A DNA stretch of 64,000 nt from Pseudomonas fluorescens (GCF_902497855.1 NZ_CABVHU010000010.1:226318-290317), one strand, 5' to 3'. Shown: positions 16,874-26,334, counted from the stretch's first letter. The notes: generated by a model not told the origin, from the letters alone. Numbers and translations are program-made.

Positions 16874-19159
16874 TCACTTCAACACCAGCAACCGATAAAC
16901 CCCGCCCTCGCTTTCGATCCCATGGGTGTCATGGGTGAACCCGGGAAAGGATCTGTCGAAGCTTTCCAGCGCCCTGAGATAAGCCAGCAATGGCCCGTCC
17001 GCCGGCCCTGCGTTCTCACCCGGCATCAACAATGGAATGCCCGGTGGATAGGGCACGATCCCGGTCGCGACGATCCGCCCGGCGGCTTCTTCCAGGGTCA
17101 CCAGCTCGACCTGGTTTTTCACCAGTTTCTCGTACGCCTCCACCGGACTGTATTCGGCCTGCGGCAGCATGCCGAACGCCTGGGCCATGGTCGCCGTGGT
17201 CTTGTGTTGCTTCATGGCGGCGAAGATGTCCGCGGCGAGGTCCTTGAGGCCCATGCCGGCGTAGCGTTGCTGGTTGACGGTCAGCAGGTCCGGCAGGCAA
17301 AGTTCGAGTTCGAGGTTGGCGTCATAGTCGCGCTTGAAGTCGAGCAGGGCGTTGACCAGGGTGCCCCATTTGCCTTTGGTGATGCCAATGGAGAACAGGA
17401 AGAGAATGGTGAAGTCGGTGGTTTTCTCGACGACGATGCCCTGGCGTCCGAGGTAGGCGGTGAGGATGCAGGCGGGGATGCCGACGTCCAGCAGGTTGCC
17501 GTCGTCCCCCATGCCGGGGCTCAGCACCGAGACCTTGATCGGGTCGAGCATGCAGTAGCCGTCCTCGATGTCGCCGAAACCGTGCCACACCTCGTTCGGG
17601 TGCAGCACCCAGCAGTCCGGCTCGGTTTTCAGCAGCCCCGGATCGACTTCATGGAAAGGTACCGCTGCGCCACCCACCTGCACTGACGGCGGCTGCCAGC
17701 AGGTGAAAAACCACTCATCCTTGCCCTGCATCTCGTTGTTCATGCGTGAGATGACCTGGCGGAAAGCGATGGCTTCTTCGATGGATTCAGTGGTCAGGAT
17801 CTGCCCGCTGGGCGCTTCCATCATCGCCGAGCTGACGTCACAGGAGGCCATGATCGCGTAGTTGGGCGAGGTCGAGGCGTGCATCATGAACGACTCGTTG
17901 AAGCGCCCGTGGGGGATCGGGTTGCGGCCGTTTCGCACGTGAATCATCGAGGCCTGGGACAGCGCGGCGAGTAACTTGTGCGTCGATTGCGTGGCGAACA
18001 CGGTCGGGCGCGACTCATCGTGATCGGCCGGGCTGCCGTGCATGGCGAAGCGGTCGCGATACAGTGGATTGAACCGCGCATAACCGTACCAGGCTTCATC
18101 GAAATGCAGCCGGTCGACACTCTGGCCCAACAGCTCTTCGACTCGGGTGACGTTGTAGGTCAGGCCGTCGTAAGTGGAGTTGGTGATGATGGCGTGGATC
18201 GGCGTCGGGTCGATCCCGTCCTTGACCAGCGGGTTCTCGGCAATGGCGGCTTTCACGCTGGCGGCGCTGAGGGTCTGCGGCAGGATCGGGCCGATGATGC
18301 CGTAGCGATTGCGGGTCGGCACCAGGTAGGTCGGAATGGCCCCGGACAAGGTCATCGCGTGCTCGGCGGATTTGTGGCAATTGCGGTCGCACAGCGCGAT
18401 CTGGTTGCGCGTGACGCTGGCCATGAGAATGACGCGGTTGGACGTCGACGAGCCGTTGGTCACGTAATAGGTGCGGTGCGCGCCAAATACCTTGGCGGCA
18501 TAACGCTCGCCCTGACCGATGGGGCCGCTGTGATCGAGCAGCGAACCCAGTTCGCCGACCGAAATCGACAGGTCGGAACGCAGCAGGTTTTCGCCGAAGA
18601 ATTCGTAGAACGCGCGGCCTGCGGTGCTCTTGAGAAACGCCGTGCCACCGGCATGCCCGGGGGTGTGCCAGGAGTATTCATAGGTGCGGGAGAATTTCAC
18701 CAGCGCTCCGAACATCGGCGGCAGCGCGGCCTGGCGATAGCGTTCGATGGCCGCCAGGATACGCCCGCTGAGGAAGCGGCTGGTGTCCTCGGGCAGCCAG
18801 ATAAAGTCATCGGCGTGCTGCATGACCACCAGCGGAATGCTCGAGGCCGTGCTGCGGTCGCTGATCAGGAACACCGGCACCCGGGTGTTGCGTTCGCGCA
18901 GGCTGGTCAGCAGCTTGATGCATTGCTCGTGGCCTTTGCTGTCGTCCATTTCCCAGCTGAGCAGCACGCACTGAATGGCCGGGTCCGAACTCAGGATCGA
19001 GGTGGCATCGCTCAGGCTTTCCGACACCAGCACGCTGACGGCGCGTTCCTCCACGCCACTGATCAATTGATTCAGGGCGCGACCGAATACAGTCCTTTTG
19101 TCCGGCGGACTGCTGACCAACAGCGCGAGCATTCCGAGCGAATGTCTATATTCCGTCAT
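16874..19159 (-). CDS. adiA: Biodegradative arginine decarboxylase-like PLP enzyme (AdiA type)
   Basis: A 761-residue fold-type-I Orn/Lys/Arg decarboxylase with an N-terminal response-regulator-like wing (about 1-130). The PLP lysine is Lys395 in S-T-H-K-L-L. Stretches such as H-F-D-E-A-W-Y-G-Y-A-R-F-N-P and T-K-G-K-W-G-T-L-V-N match my memory of E. coli AdiA (arginine to agmatine + CO2) better than SpeF or the Pseudomonas lysine decarboxylase LdcA. Its start overlaps the antiporter stop (ATGA), so the two are translationally coupled. Arginine is the best guess for substrate, but ornithine or lysine is not excluded because the partner transporter is PotE-like. Confidence 0.85.
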   Translation of the reverse strand: MTEYRHSLGMLALLVSSPPDKRTVFGRALNQLISGVEERAVSVLVSESLSDATSILSSDPAIQCVLLSWEMDDSKGHEQCIKLLTSLRERNTRVPVFLISDRSTASSIPLVVMQHADDFIWLPEDTSRFLSGRILAAIERYRQAALPPMFGALVKFSRTYEYSWHTPGHAGGTAFLKSTAGRAFYEFFGENLLRSDLSISVGELGSLLDHSGPIGQGERYAAKVFGAHRTYYVTNGSSTSNRVILMASVTRNQIALCDRNCHKSAEHAMTLSGAIPTYLVPTRNRYGIIGPILPQTLSAASVKAAIAENPLVKDGIDPTPIHAIITNSTYDGLTYNVTRVEELLGQSVDRLHFDEAWYGYARFNPLYRDRFAMHGSPADHDESRPTVFATQSTHKLLAALSQASMIHVRNGRNPIPHGRFNESFMMHASTSPNYAIMASCDVSSAMMEAPSGQILTTESIEEAIAFRQVISRMNNEMQGKDEWFFTCWQPPSVQVGGAAVPFHEVDPGLLKTEPDCWVLHPNEVWHGFGDIEDGYCMLDPIKVSVLSPGMGDDGNLLDVGIPACILTAYLGRQGIVVEKTTDFTILFLFSIGITKGKWGTLVNALLDFKRDYDANLELELCLPDLLTVNQQRYAGMGLKDLAADIFAAMKQHKTTATMAQAFGMLPQAEYSPVEAYEKLVKNQVELVTLEEAAGRIVATGIVPYPPGIPLLMPGENAGPADGPLLAYLRALESFDRSFPGFTHDTHGIESEGGVYRLLVLK

Positions 19160-20565
19160 GATTGAGTCTCCATTGTGGCAGTTTTCAGATTGTTCACCGG
19201 CACCGGTTCGCCGTTGATGTGCTGTGCACTGACGGTCTGCGTCGGTACGCTGTTATTGAGTGCTTCGAGGCGAATCAGGCGGTTGTTGACGAAGCCGAAC
19301 AGCGTGTAGCCGAAGATGGTAGCAACGCCGCCAAGCATCAGCGCCTGCTCACCCGAGCTGTACAGCGCCAGATAGCTGTAAGCCGCCGCGATCAAGGCGA
19401 TGATGTTGGTAGCCAGTGCTTTGCTCGGCGGCACGTTGGAAACCTTTTGCATGGTAATCAAGGCCGCCATGGACAGGATGTAGGGCACCAGGTTGGTGAC
19501 CACCGCGAGGTTGACCAGAATATCGAACTGCTTGCTCAGGTCCGGGCTGATGGTAAGAAAACCCAACGCCGTTTGGCCCGCCAGCAGAATCAACATGCCG
19601 ACAATCGGCGTGCCAGCCTTGTTGGCCTTGGCGAAGATCGGCAGGAAGTAACCGGTGTCCGCCGAGCTTTTGAACACCTGGGCGATGGTGAACTGCCAGC
19701 CCAGCAACGAACCGACGCAGGCCAGCACCATCGCCGCCATCACGATGTCGCCCACCAAGGGGGTGAACATCTTGGCAAACACCAGGCCGAACGGCGCAGT
19801 GGAGGAGGCCAGTTCCGGGTTGTCGACGATACCGGCGATGACGTTGGTGGAAACGATGTAGATCACCGCCGCGCCGAGGGTGCCACCGAGTACGGCGATC
19901 GGCACGTTCTTCTCCGGATTTTCCACCGCGTCGGTGTTGGCGCACGCCGACTCCAGGCCCAGGAATGCCCACAACGTGATCGCCACCGAGGCGCCCGCGG
20001 CTTCCAGCCAACCCATGTTGTGCGGGTTCCAGCCGGCGGCGTAGACACTGCTGTCGAACCAGAACCAGCCGATGGTGGATACCAGCACCACCGGCGCAAT
20101 TACGCCCCAGACCGTGATCGCACCGATCCGCCCGGTAATCCGCGCGCCGCCGAAGTTGGCAAAGGTGGTGAGCCATAACAACGCGATGGTCGCCAGGCCC
20201 ACTTGCAGCGAACCCAGCTGGACGTCGAACAGCACCTGGATATAACCGACCGCGGTGATACTGATGGCCACGTTGGCGATCAACAGCGAGAGGCCATAGG
20301 TGTAGTTGGTCAGGTAGTTGCCGGCCTTGCCGAAGGTGTACTCGGCATAACCGCCCATGCCCCCGGTCTTGCGACTGAGCATGCCGCAGCGCGCGAAGGC
20401 ATAGGCCAGCGCCAGGGAACCGGTGGCCGTGATCAGCCAGGACAGAATGGAAATACCGCCGACTTCGGCGAGTTTGGTCGGCAACAACACGATGCCTGAG
20501 CCCAACATATTGACGGCCGTCAGCATCGTCAGCTGCCCCACGGTCATTTTCTTTGCGACTGACAT
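19156..20565 (-). CDS. potE: PotE-like amino acid/polyamine antiporter
   Basis: A 469-residue APC-family inner-membrane protein with about twelve helices. Long stretches match E. coli PotE (putrescine/ornithine exchanger) as I recall it: G-S-G-I-V-L-L-P-T-K-L-A-E-V-G and W-A-F-L-G-L-E-S-A-C-A-N-T-D. The ATG at 20565 has AGAGG and AAAGGA upstream; the frame extends 33 codons further without a site. It would exchange the decarboxylase substrate for its polyamine product, consuming cytoplasmic protons. A possible sigma-54 element lies at 20623-20638. Confidence 0.88.
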   Translation of the reverse strand: MSVAKKMTVGQLTMLTAVNMLGSGIVLLPTKLAEVGGISILSWLITATGSLALAYAFARCGMLSRKTGGMGGYAEYTFGKAGNYLTNYTYGLSLLIANVAISITAVGYIQVLFDVQLGSLQVGLATIALLWLTTFANFGGARITGRIGAITVWGVIAPVVLVSTIGWFWFDSSVYAAGWNPHNMGWLEAAGASVAITLWAFLGLESACANTDAVENPEKNVPIAVLGGTLGAAVIYIVSTNVIAGIVDNPELASSTAPFGLVFAKMFTPLVGDIVMAAMVLACVGSLLGWQFTIAQVFKSSADTGYFLPIFAKANKAGTPIVGMLILLAGQTALGFLTISPDLSKQFDILVNLAVVTNLVPYILSMAALITMQKVSNVPPSKALATNIIALIAAAYSYLALYSSGEQALMLGGVATIFGYTLFGFVNNRLIRLEALNNSVPTQTVSAQHINGEPVPVNNLKTATMETQS

Positions 20566-20622
20566 TCCTTTGCCTCTATGGATTGCGTTTGGAACATTAG
20601 CTATAGCCAAGGTTTGAGAACT

Positions 20623-20638
20623 CGCAAGAAGCGCTCCA
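20623..20638 (-). promoter_or_regulatory. Possible sigma-54 promoter of the potE-adiA pair
   Basis: On the minus strand this reads TGGAGCGCTTCTTGCG, with exact GG-N10-GC spacing, the TTGC half and TGG intact, but two mismatches in the -24 half. It lies 58 bp before the start codon. Confidence 0.35.
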
Positions 20639-20738
20639 ACACGGGAAATCAGGCTATCGCGCACTCAAGGCATTTTGCTGGCCCCGAAGTTTCGATTTTT
20701 TGACCAAAATCAATTTATTTTCAGATAGTTAGGATCGA

Positions 20739-21074
20739 ATGCAAATGCGGAATGTGTTGATCGCACTCATGTCGTGCGGGCTGGCGAGTGCTGCTGCCTC
20801 CGTCCAGGCCAGGGAGCTGGTGGAAAATGACCGCTACATGTGCAGCTGGGGCGCGGGAACGGCGGCCAAGGCCCAGGAACTCAAACTGTCGGGCGTTTCG
20901 CTGTATGCCGCGCGTCAGAAGTTGCAGACCTATAAATTCAGCAAGCCATGGATGCGCATGATGGCCATGGGCATTACCGAGCAGACCTACGACAGTCAAT
21001 CGCGGCTCAAGCCGGCGGCAATCCGGCAGGGTTTTTACGATGACTGCGTCCGCTACAAGGTGGCGCGTAAATAG
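20739..21074 (+). CDS. Small exported hypothetical protein
   Basis: A 111-residue protein with a signal peptide (hydrophobic L-I-A-L-M-S-C-G-L-A, cleavage after A-S-V-Q-A). The mature part of about 87 residues has two cysteines (Y-M-C-S-W and D-D-C-V-R) that could form a disulfide in the periplasm. I do not recognise the family. AGGA precedes the ATG. It may share the region upstream of potE divergently. Confidence 0.75.
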   Translation: MQMRNVLIALMSCGLASAAASVQARELVENDRYMCSWGAGTAAKAQELKLSGVSLYAARQKLQTYKFSKPWMRMMAMGITEQTYDSQSRLKPAAIRQGFYDDCVRYKVARK

Positions 21075-21160
21075 CAGCAGGCCGCAAAGCGAAGCGTCCA
21101 ACGTCTCCTATACTGGAACGCCTGAGAGTTTCCCTACCCCACATAACGAGGAGAACGAAC

Positions 21161-21814
21161 ATGGCAATCCGCATTGGCGACGAAGCTCCGGACTTTACCG
21201 TCGAGAGCACCGAAGGCACGCTTAACTTCCACGAATGGATTGGCGACAAATGGGCGATCCTGTTCTCGCACCCGAAGGACTTCACCCCGGTCTGCACCAC
21301 GGAACTTGGCTACATGGCCGGCCTCAAGCCCGAGTTCGACAAGCGCAACACCAAAATCGTCGGGCTCAGCGTCGACCCGGTCAGTAACCATCAGAACTGG
21401 GCCAAAGACATTGAAGAAACCCAGGGCCACGCAGTCAACTACCCGATGATCGGTGACGAGAACCTGGTGGTGGCCAAGCTCTACGACATGATTCATCCCA
21501 ACGCCAGTGGCGGCGCACGGACCGCCGTGGACAACGCCACGGTGCGTTCGGTGTTCATCATCGGCCCGGACAAGAAGGTCAAGGCAATGCTGATCTACCC
21601 GATGAGCGCCGGGCGCAACTTCGATGAAGTGCTGCGACTGCTCGATTCCCTGCAGCTGAATGCCAAACACACCGTCGCCACGCCGGTGAACTGGCGGCCG
21701 GGGGATGACGTGATCATTCCAACGTCGGTGTCCGACGAGGATGCACGCAAGAAGTATCCGGAAGGCTTCAAGACCGTGAAACCCTACTTGCGCACGGTGG
21801 CGCAACCTAAGTAA
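21161..21814 (+). CDS. 1-Cys peroxiredoxin (Prx6 type)
   Basis: A cytoplasmic thiol peroxidase reducing hydrogen peroxide and organic peroxides. The 217 residues carry the peroxidatic Cys45 in D-F-T-P-V-C-T-T-E and the Prx6-type C-terminal extension, with no clear resolving cysteine. It resembles LsfA but has an insertion around G-G-A-R-T-A-V-D, so it may be a paralogue; I leave the symbol open. GGAG lies upstream of the ATG. It converges on the MscS-type gene across a GC-rich hairpin (21827-21858). Confidence 0.93.
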   Translation: MAIRIGDEAPDFTVESTEGTLNFHEWIGDKWAILFSHPKDFTPVCTTELGYMAGLKPEFDKRNTKIVGLSVDPVSNHQNWAKDIEETQGHAVNYPMIGDENLVVAKLYDMIHPNASGGARTAVDNATVRSVFIIGPDKKVKAMLIYPMSAGRNFDEVLRLLDSLQLNAKHTVATPVNWRPGDDVIIPTSVSDEDARKKYPEGFKTVKPYLRTVAQPK

Positions 21815-21839
21815 CCCGTCCCTGATGCCGGGCACCCGC

Positions 21840-24227
21840 TCACGCCGCGGGTGCCGGCTTGGCCAGTTCAATTCCGGCGGCACCCAGGCGCTTGAGGATC
21901 TCGAACAGCAGGTCGCTTTTGGTGGTGCTGACAATTCTCGGGCTGCCGACATAACCGGTGACGGTCAGCGTGATGCCTTCGGGGGTCAGTTTGCTGAACC
22001 GGACCACCGGCGCCGGTTTGTCGAGAATGGTCTCGTGCTCGCAATAGGTGTCGTACAGCAGGTTTTTCACCTGCTCGGGGTCGATGTCCAGGGGGAAGGT
22101 GAGTTCGAGTGTCGCCACCCCCTGGGCGCTACCGCCCAGGGTCACGTTGCGCAGGTTCTGCGAGATCAACTGCGAGTTCGGGACGATGACGATCGAGCGG
22201 TCGCTGAGCTGGATTTCGGTGGCCCTCACGTTGATCCGGCGGATGTCACCTTCGACGCCGCTGATACTGATCAGGTCGCCCACCTTCACCGGCCGTTCGG
22301 TCAGCAGGATCAGGCCGGAGACAAAGTTCTTGACGATCTCCTGCAAGCCAAAGCCGATCCCCACCGACAAGGCGCTGACGATCCAGGCCAGATTGGTCCA
22401 CTGCACGCCCAGGGATGACAGCGTCAGCAGTATGACCAGGGCATAGCCGATGTTGGCGAACAGCGTGCTGAGCGAGGCCCGCATGCCCGGGTCCATGTCG
22501 GTTTTGGGCAGAAATTCGTTATCCAGCCAGCGGCGCAACGATCGAATCAGGTAAACGCCAATCATCAGCGCCAGCACCGCATTGAGCAGGTGGCCCGGGA
22601 TAATGTTGAGTTTGCGCAGCCCACCGCCGCCGAGCATGGAAAAGACATTGGTGATCAGTTGTCCCAGCGTCGTTCCGATGCCCCCGACAAGCAGGGTGAC
22701 CGCCGCTAACAGCAATAGCCCGGCCCGACCGACCCCCGATAGAATGACCTCGATCTGGTCGAGTCGACGATCATCGATGCCCAGCATCTGTTTCAGCGCC
22801 TTGCCGCTCGGGCTTTTGGGCGAAAACAGGTACTCGCAGGCGTCCTTCGCCAGCTGCATCAATATATAGAAGCCGCAGATAATGAGGAATGACCAGACCA
22901 GTTCGTAAGTGATGAACCTCGCCAGAGAAATGTAGCCGCTGAGCAGTGATATCAGGGCAATCAACAACGCCAGACCGGTGAGGGCATAGAGCAAGCCGGC
23001 GAAGGTCGTGCGGGCTTCGGTCGCCTCGCCGCTTGCCACCACTTGTCTTCGGACTTTTCCGGTGCGCACCATGAGTACAATGATAATCAAGGTGACCGTC
23101 AGCGCGATGACGCCTCGGCCCGCGACCACCAGATCACTGCCCATGCCGGTGGCATTGGCCACCTGGATAATCGTCATCAGCACCAACAGGGTTGCGGCGA
23201 ACAACCGGGGAAAGGGTTTGAGCGCAAGCGCCACCGGATCGGAAATCCCCGGCAGGCGCCAGGAGGGGTGTTGGGTGGACAACAAGGCGCGGCTCAAGGC
23301 GGTAATCAGGACACAGGCATAGACGACTTTTTCGAATTCCTGGGAGAAGGTGGTCAGCATCGGTGTCAGTGGACTTTGCCGCGTACAGACAAAAAACAGC
23401 AATTGCAGGGAAAAACCGACGGTCAATACCGTGGCCAGCACCGAGGCCAGTGCGAGGGAACTTCGGCGCAGGCGGCCTTCCGGCATGCGGTGAATGCACA
23501 GCCAGGTCAGCCCCCGTTCCGCGAGCCTGCGGCCCAGCGTCCAGATGACCAGGGCCAGCAGCAACAGCACGGTCGTGACCAGACGCTCACCGGGTTGCCA
23601 GGCGGCCTTGAGGACATCTCCCGCCTGTTCGATGAAAAGGCTCAAGCGTTGCCGGTCGTCCGCCGTTGGGTTCAACAGCGGTGCCCAATACCCGGGGTTG
23701 AGGATGCTTCGGGTGCGCAGGGTCAACTCGCTTTCCAGCAGGTTGCGTCGAATGCCGGCGATCTGGGTGAGGAGGTCGGCGGCACTTTGTTTCAGTGCTG
23801 CCAGGGTTTTCAGGGTTGAGTCGATTTTGGTTTTCTGCTCGGCGAGCGCCGTCCTTTGCGCGGCAATTTCGGATTGCTCGGTGGCAACGTTGTCGAGCGG
23901 TGCGGACCCCAGCACACTCAGTTGGGCATTGAGTTGAGTCTGCAGAGGCAGCAGCGAAGCCGACAGGCGATCGACATCAAGCATGAATGCACGAACCAGA
24001 TCCTGAGGGCCTTCCAGCTGGTTGTAGTTGTGAACCAGCGAGATCTGCTGTTTGAGGCTGTCCAGACGAAGTTGCAACGCCTGAAGATCGCTCTGGGAAA
24101 CTGCAAGGGCGGCGATCCCCGGCCTGGGCGCTGGAACGTCCGGCAGGTCGGCCGCCGACAGCGTTCCGGGACTCGCCCCGAAAAGCGTGAAAGCGACGAA
24201 GAGCATGGCTTTCAATGCTGCGCGCAT
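21840..24227 (-). CDS. Large MscS-family mechanosensitive channel with periplasmic domain
   Basis: A 795-residue inner-membrane protein. It has a signal-like N-terminus, an alpha-helical periplasmic region (about 30-190, like the DUF3772/MscK-type extracytoplasmic domain), then about ten membrane segments. The C-terminal MscS core (about 540-790) has the pore helix region G-I-G-F-G-L-Q-E-I-V-K-N-F-V-S-G and the beta domain following it. It releases solutes on osmotic downshock. No good ribosome site precedes the first ATG, so the start could be a few codons later. Confidence 0.88.
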   Translation of the reverse strand: MRAALKAMLFVAFTLFGASPGTLSAADLPDVPAPRPGIAALAVSQSDLQALQLRLDSLKQQISLVHNYNQLEGPQDLVRAFMLDVDRLSASLLPLQTQLNAQLSVLGSAPLDNVATEQSEIAAQRTALAEQKTKIDSTLKTLAALKQSAADLLTQIAGIRRNLLESELTLRTRSILNPGYWAPLLNPTADDRQRLSLFIEQAGDVLKAAWQPGERLVTTVLLLLALVIWTLGRRLAERGLTWLCIHRMPEGRLRRSSLALASVLATVLTVGFSLQLLFFVCTRQSPLTPMLTTFSQEFEKVVYACVLITALSRALLSTQHPSWRLPGISDPVALALKPFPRLFAATLLVLMTIIQVANATGMGSDLVVAGRGVIALTVTLIIIVLMVRTGKVRRQVVASGEATEARTTFAGLLYALTGLALLIALISLLSGYISLARFITYELVWSFLIICGFYILMQLAKDACEYLFSPKSPSGKALKQMLGIDDRRLDQIEVILSGVGRAGLLLLAAVTLLVGGIGTTLGQLITNVFSMLGGGGLRKLNIIPGHLLNAVLALMIGVYLIRSLRRWLDNEFLPKTDMDPGMRASLSTLFANIGYALVILLTLSSLGVQWTNLAWIVSALSVGIGFGLQEIVKNFVSGLILLTERPVKVGDLISISGVEGDIRRINVRATEIQLSDRSIVIVPNSQLISQNLRNVTLGGSAQGVATLELTFPLDIDPEQVKNLLYDTYCEHETILDKPAPVVRFSKLTPEGITLTVTGYVGSPRIVSTTKSDLLFEILKRLGAAGIELAKPAPAA

Positions 24228-24317
24228 AAGCGTGATCGACTCTGTTATTAGTCATTCAGCCTATGAGGTTAGGTCATCGCGCCCAGGTTCGAAGGATAGT
24301 TTGTCGGGTGCATTGAC

Positions 24318-24344
24318 CCTGCCCCCGTCAGACGGGGGCAGGGG
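24318..24344. terminator. GC-rich hairpin between thiolase and MscS genes
   Basis: CCCTGCCCCCGT-CAG-ACGGGGGCAGGG is a perfect 12 bp stem with a 3-base loop, 20 bp past the thiolase stop. There is no T-tract on the minus strand, so termination efficiency is uncertain. Confidence 0.45.
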
Positions 24345-24364
24345 CGTCGATCAACATGGGCTGG

Positions 24365-25549
24365 TTAGACGCGTTCGAACAACACGGCAATGCCCTGGCC
24401 GCCGCCAATGCACATGGTCGCCAGGGCATAACGCCCCTGGACACGGTGCAGTTCGTGAATGGCCTTGGTGGCGATAATCGCGCCAGTGGCGCCCACCGGA
24501 TGACCCAGGGAGATCCCCGAACCGTTGGGGTTGACCTTCTCCGGGTCGAAGCCCAGTTCTTGCGCCACGGCACAGGCCTGGGCGGCGAAAGCCTCGTTCG
24601 ACTCGATGACATCCAGGTCGGCAACGGTCAGGCCGGCGCGCTTGAGCAGCAACCGGGTGGCGGGAATCGGGCCCAGTCCCATCAATTCCGGCTCGACACC
24701 GGCATGGGCATACCCGACCAGTCGGGCCATCGGCTTGAGGCCTTGCGCACGGACCATTTCACCGGTAGCCAGGATCAACGCACCGGCGCCGTCATTGAGG
24801 CCAGAGGCGTTGCCCGCGGTGACGCTGCCGTCTTTCTTGAAGGCCGGTTTCATCTTGCCCAATTGCTCGGCGTTGACTTCGGCGCGCACGTGTTCGTCGG
24901 TGGCGAAGGTCACCGTACCTTTGCGGCTAGCCACTTCGATCGGTACGATCTGCCCGGCAAACCGCCCTTCGGCAATCGCCCGGGCCGCACGCTGCTGGCT
25001 CAGCAGGGCCAGCTCATCCTGGGCCTGACGAGTGATGCCATAACGCTCGGCGATGTTTTCCGCGGTGATGCCCATGTGGAAGCCGGCAAAGGGGTCCTGC
25101 AGCACGCCGAGCATGAAGTCGATGGCCTGCACGTCACCCATGCGTGCGCCCCAGCGTGCCTGCGGCAACAGATAGGCGCCGCGGCTCATGGACTCGACGC
25201 CACCGGCCAGCGCCGCCCCGGCATCCCCCAGCATCAGGCTTTGTGCTGCACTGACGATCGCCTGTAAACCGGAACCGCAGAGACGGTTGACGTTGAAGGC
25301 CGGCGTTTCCTTGGGCAGGCCGGCATTCATTGCCACGGCTCGGGAGATGTAGGCATCCCGGGCTTCGGTCGGGATCACATGCCCCATTACGGCGTGACCG
25401 ATGTGCTCGGGTGCCAGGCCTGAGCGCTCAATGGCGGCGCGGCAAACGTCGGTCGCCAGCTGGATGGGGGGCACATCCTTGAGTGAGCCGCCAAAGCTAC
25501 CGATGGCCGAGCGCACGGCGCTGATAACAAAAATATCGGATGGGTTCAT
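24365..25549 (-). CDS. Acetyl-CoA acetyltransferase-type thiolase
   Basis: A 394-residue thiolase, the length of biosynthetic AtoB/PhaA/BktB enzymes. The nucleophile is Cys91 in N-R-L-C-G-S-G-L-Q. The catalytic N-E-A-F-A, G-H-P-V-G-A-T-G and C-I-G-G-G-Q-G motifs are all present. It condenses two acyl-CoA or cleaves 3-ketoacyl-CoA. The sequence is closest in feel to BktB-like enzymes of broad chain length. A strong AGGAGA site precedes the ATG. No other beta-oxidation gene is adjacent. Confidence 0.92.
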   Translation of the reverse strand: MNPSDIFVISAVRSAIGSFGGSLKDVPPIQLATDVCRAAIERSGLAPEHIGHAVMGHVIPTEARDAYISRAVAMNAGLPKETPAFNVNRLCGSGLQAIVSAAQSLMLGDAGAALAGGVESMSRGAYLLPQARWGARMGDVQAIDFMLGVLQDPFAGFHMGITAENIAERYGITRQAQDELALLSQQRAARAIAEGRFAGQIVPIEVASRKGTVTFATDEHVRAEVNAEQLGKMKPAFKKDGSVTAGNASGLNDGAGALILATGEMVRAQGLKPMARLVGYAHAGVEPELMGLGPIPATRLLLKRAGLTVADLDVIESNEAFAAQACAVAQELGFDPEKVNPNGSGISLGHPVGATGAIIATKAIHELHRVQGRYALATMCIGGGQGIAVLFERV

Positions 25550-25730
25550 GGTGGTTCTCCTGGATCAGCACCGGATTTTATTAGTTTGGATGCCTTTATA
25601 GGAGGGCGAGTCTAGATTCGGCAAAGTGTTGCGCCTATGCCGAAACTGCTCAAAGGCGCTGGTGTTTTTTGCCATTTTTTCTGAGGTGTTCGCAGTCCAC
25701 TGCATGAGCTGACTGGTCAGATCGCCGGAT

Positions 25731-25818
25731 GTAGGAGCCGGCTTGCCGGCGAAAGCGGTCTGTCAGTCAATACCTCTACTGGATGTGCCGCCGTCTTCGC
25801 CGGCAAGCCGGCTCCTAC
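25731..25818. repeat. REPIN
   Basis: Arms with the CCGGCTTGCCGGC core face each other. The 42 bp centre is clearly related to that of the REPIN at 32557-32644 (both contain a TGTCAG...ACCTCTAC pattern), so the two are copies of one element. Confidence 0.9.
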
Positions 25819-25864
25819 AAGGGATCGGTGGTGACAACTGGAACGTTTCAATTTTGCGTCTTTG

Positions 25865-26122
25865 TCAATGATCACTGATGCACCACACACCCTGGGCCTG
25901 GTAATCCAGCACATGCTCGCGCCCCTGGGGGTCAAGGTAAGTGAATCGTGCGGGGACGATGCCGCATGCTTGCGTGATATCGGTGCTGGTCAGCTCTTTG
26001 GCGACGTCCAGGTGGACGAAGAAACCGGTCTTGTCCTGGATGACAGGGTCGGTGGTGTGGGTATCGGCCAACGCCGGGCTGGTGGCGAGGAGGGTGGCCA
26101 TGCCGAATGTGAGCACTTTCAT
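25865..26122 (-). CDS. DUF2790 small periplasmic protein
   Basis: An 85-residue protein with a signal peptide (V-L-T-F-G-M-A-T-L-L-A-T, cleavage near A-L-A-D). The mature part has the DUF2790 pattern: H-L-D-V-A-K, a pair of cysteines, and a T-Y-L-D-P-Q-G-R-E-H-V-L-D-Y strand. This is a Pseudomonas-rich family with no firm function. GAGGG precedes the ATG. Two CusR/CopR-like boxes lie 97-227 bp upstream, suggesting metal-responsive expression. Confidence 0.82.
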   Translation of the reverse strand: MKVLTFGMATLLATSPALADTHTTDPVIQDKTGFFVHLDVAKELTSTDITQACGIVPARFTYLDPQGREHVLDYQAQGVWCISDH

Positions 26123-26218
26123 GATGATTCCCTCTGTTCAGGGCTGATGGGCTGCCGGAGTGGCCTGGCAGTGAGTTCAGGTTAACCAGTTGATCCGCAC
26201 AGCCGATCAACAGTTGAA

Positions 26219-26233
26219 TGACCATTTTGTAAT
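26219..26233. promoter_or_regulatory. CusR/CopR-like box
   Basis: TGACCATTTTGTAAT resembles the palindrome TGACAA-N2-TTGTCAT bound by copper/heavy-metal response regulators of the CusR/CopR type. It lies in the divergent region between the DUF2790 and phosphodiesterase genes. Confidence 0.5.
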
Positions 26234-26334
26234 GAAATGCCGCAGCGGTTACGGCTGGCGACCGGCGGCTCCCGGTGGGGGGACCGACGCCATCACGGTA
26301 GGAAGCGAGGGGGCTGGCTACGCTGACAACTCGA

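Noticed and set aside
20566..20664. 33-codon N-terminal extension of the PotE-like protein
   Set aside because: It lacks PotE similarity, would overlap the likely promoter, and a good ribosome site marks the ATG at 20565.
21827..21858. GC-rich hairpin at the peroxiredoxin/MscS junction as a terminator
   Set aside because: The stem has a bulge, overlaps the MscS coding end and lacks a T-tract on either strand, so I did not list it as a terminator.
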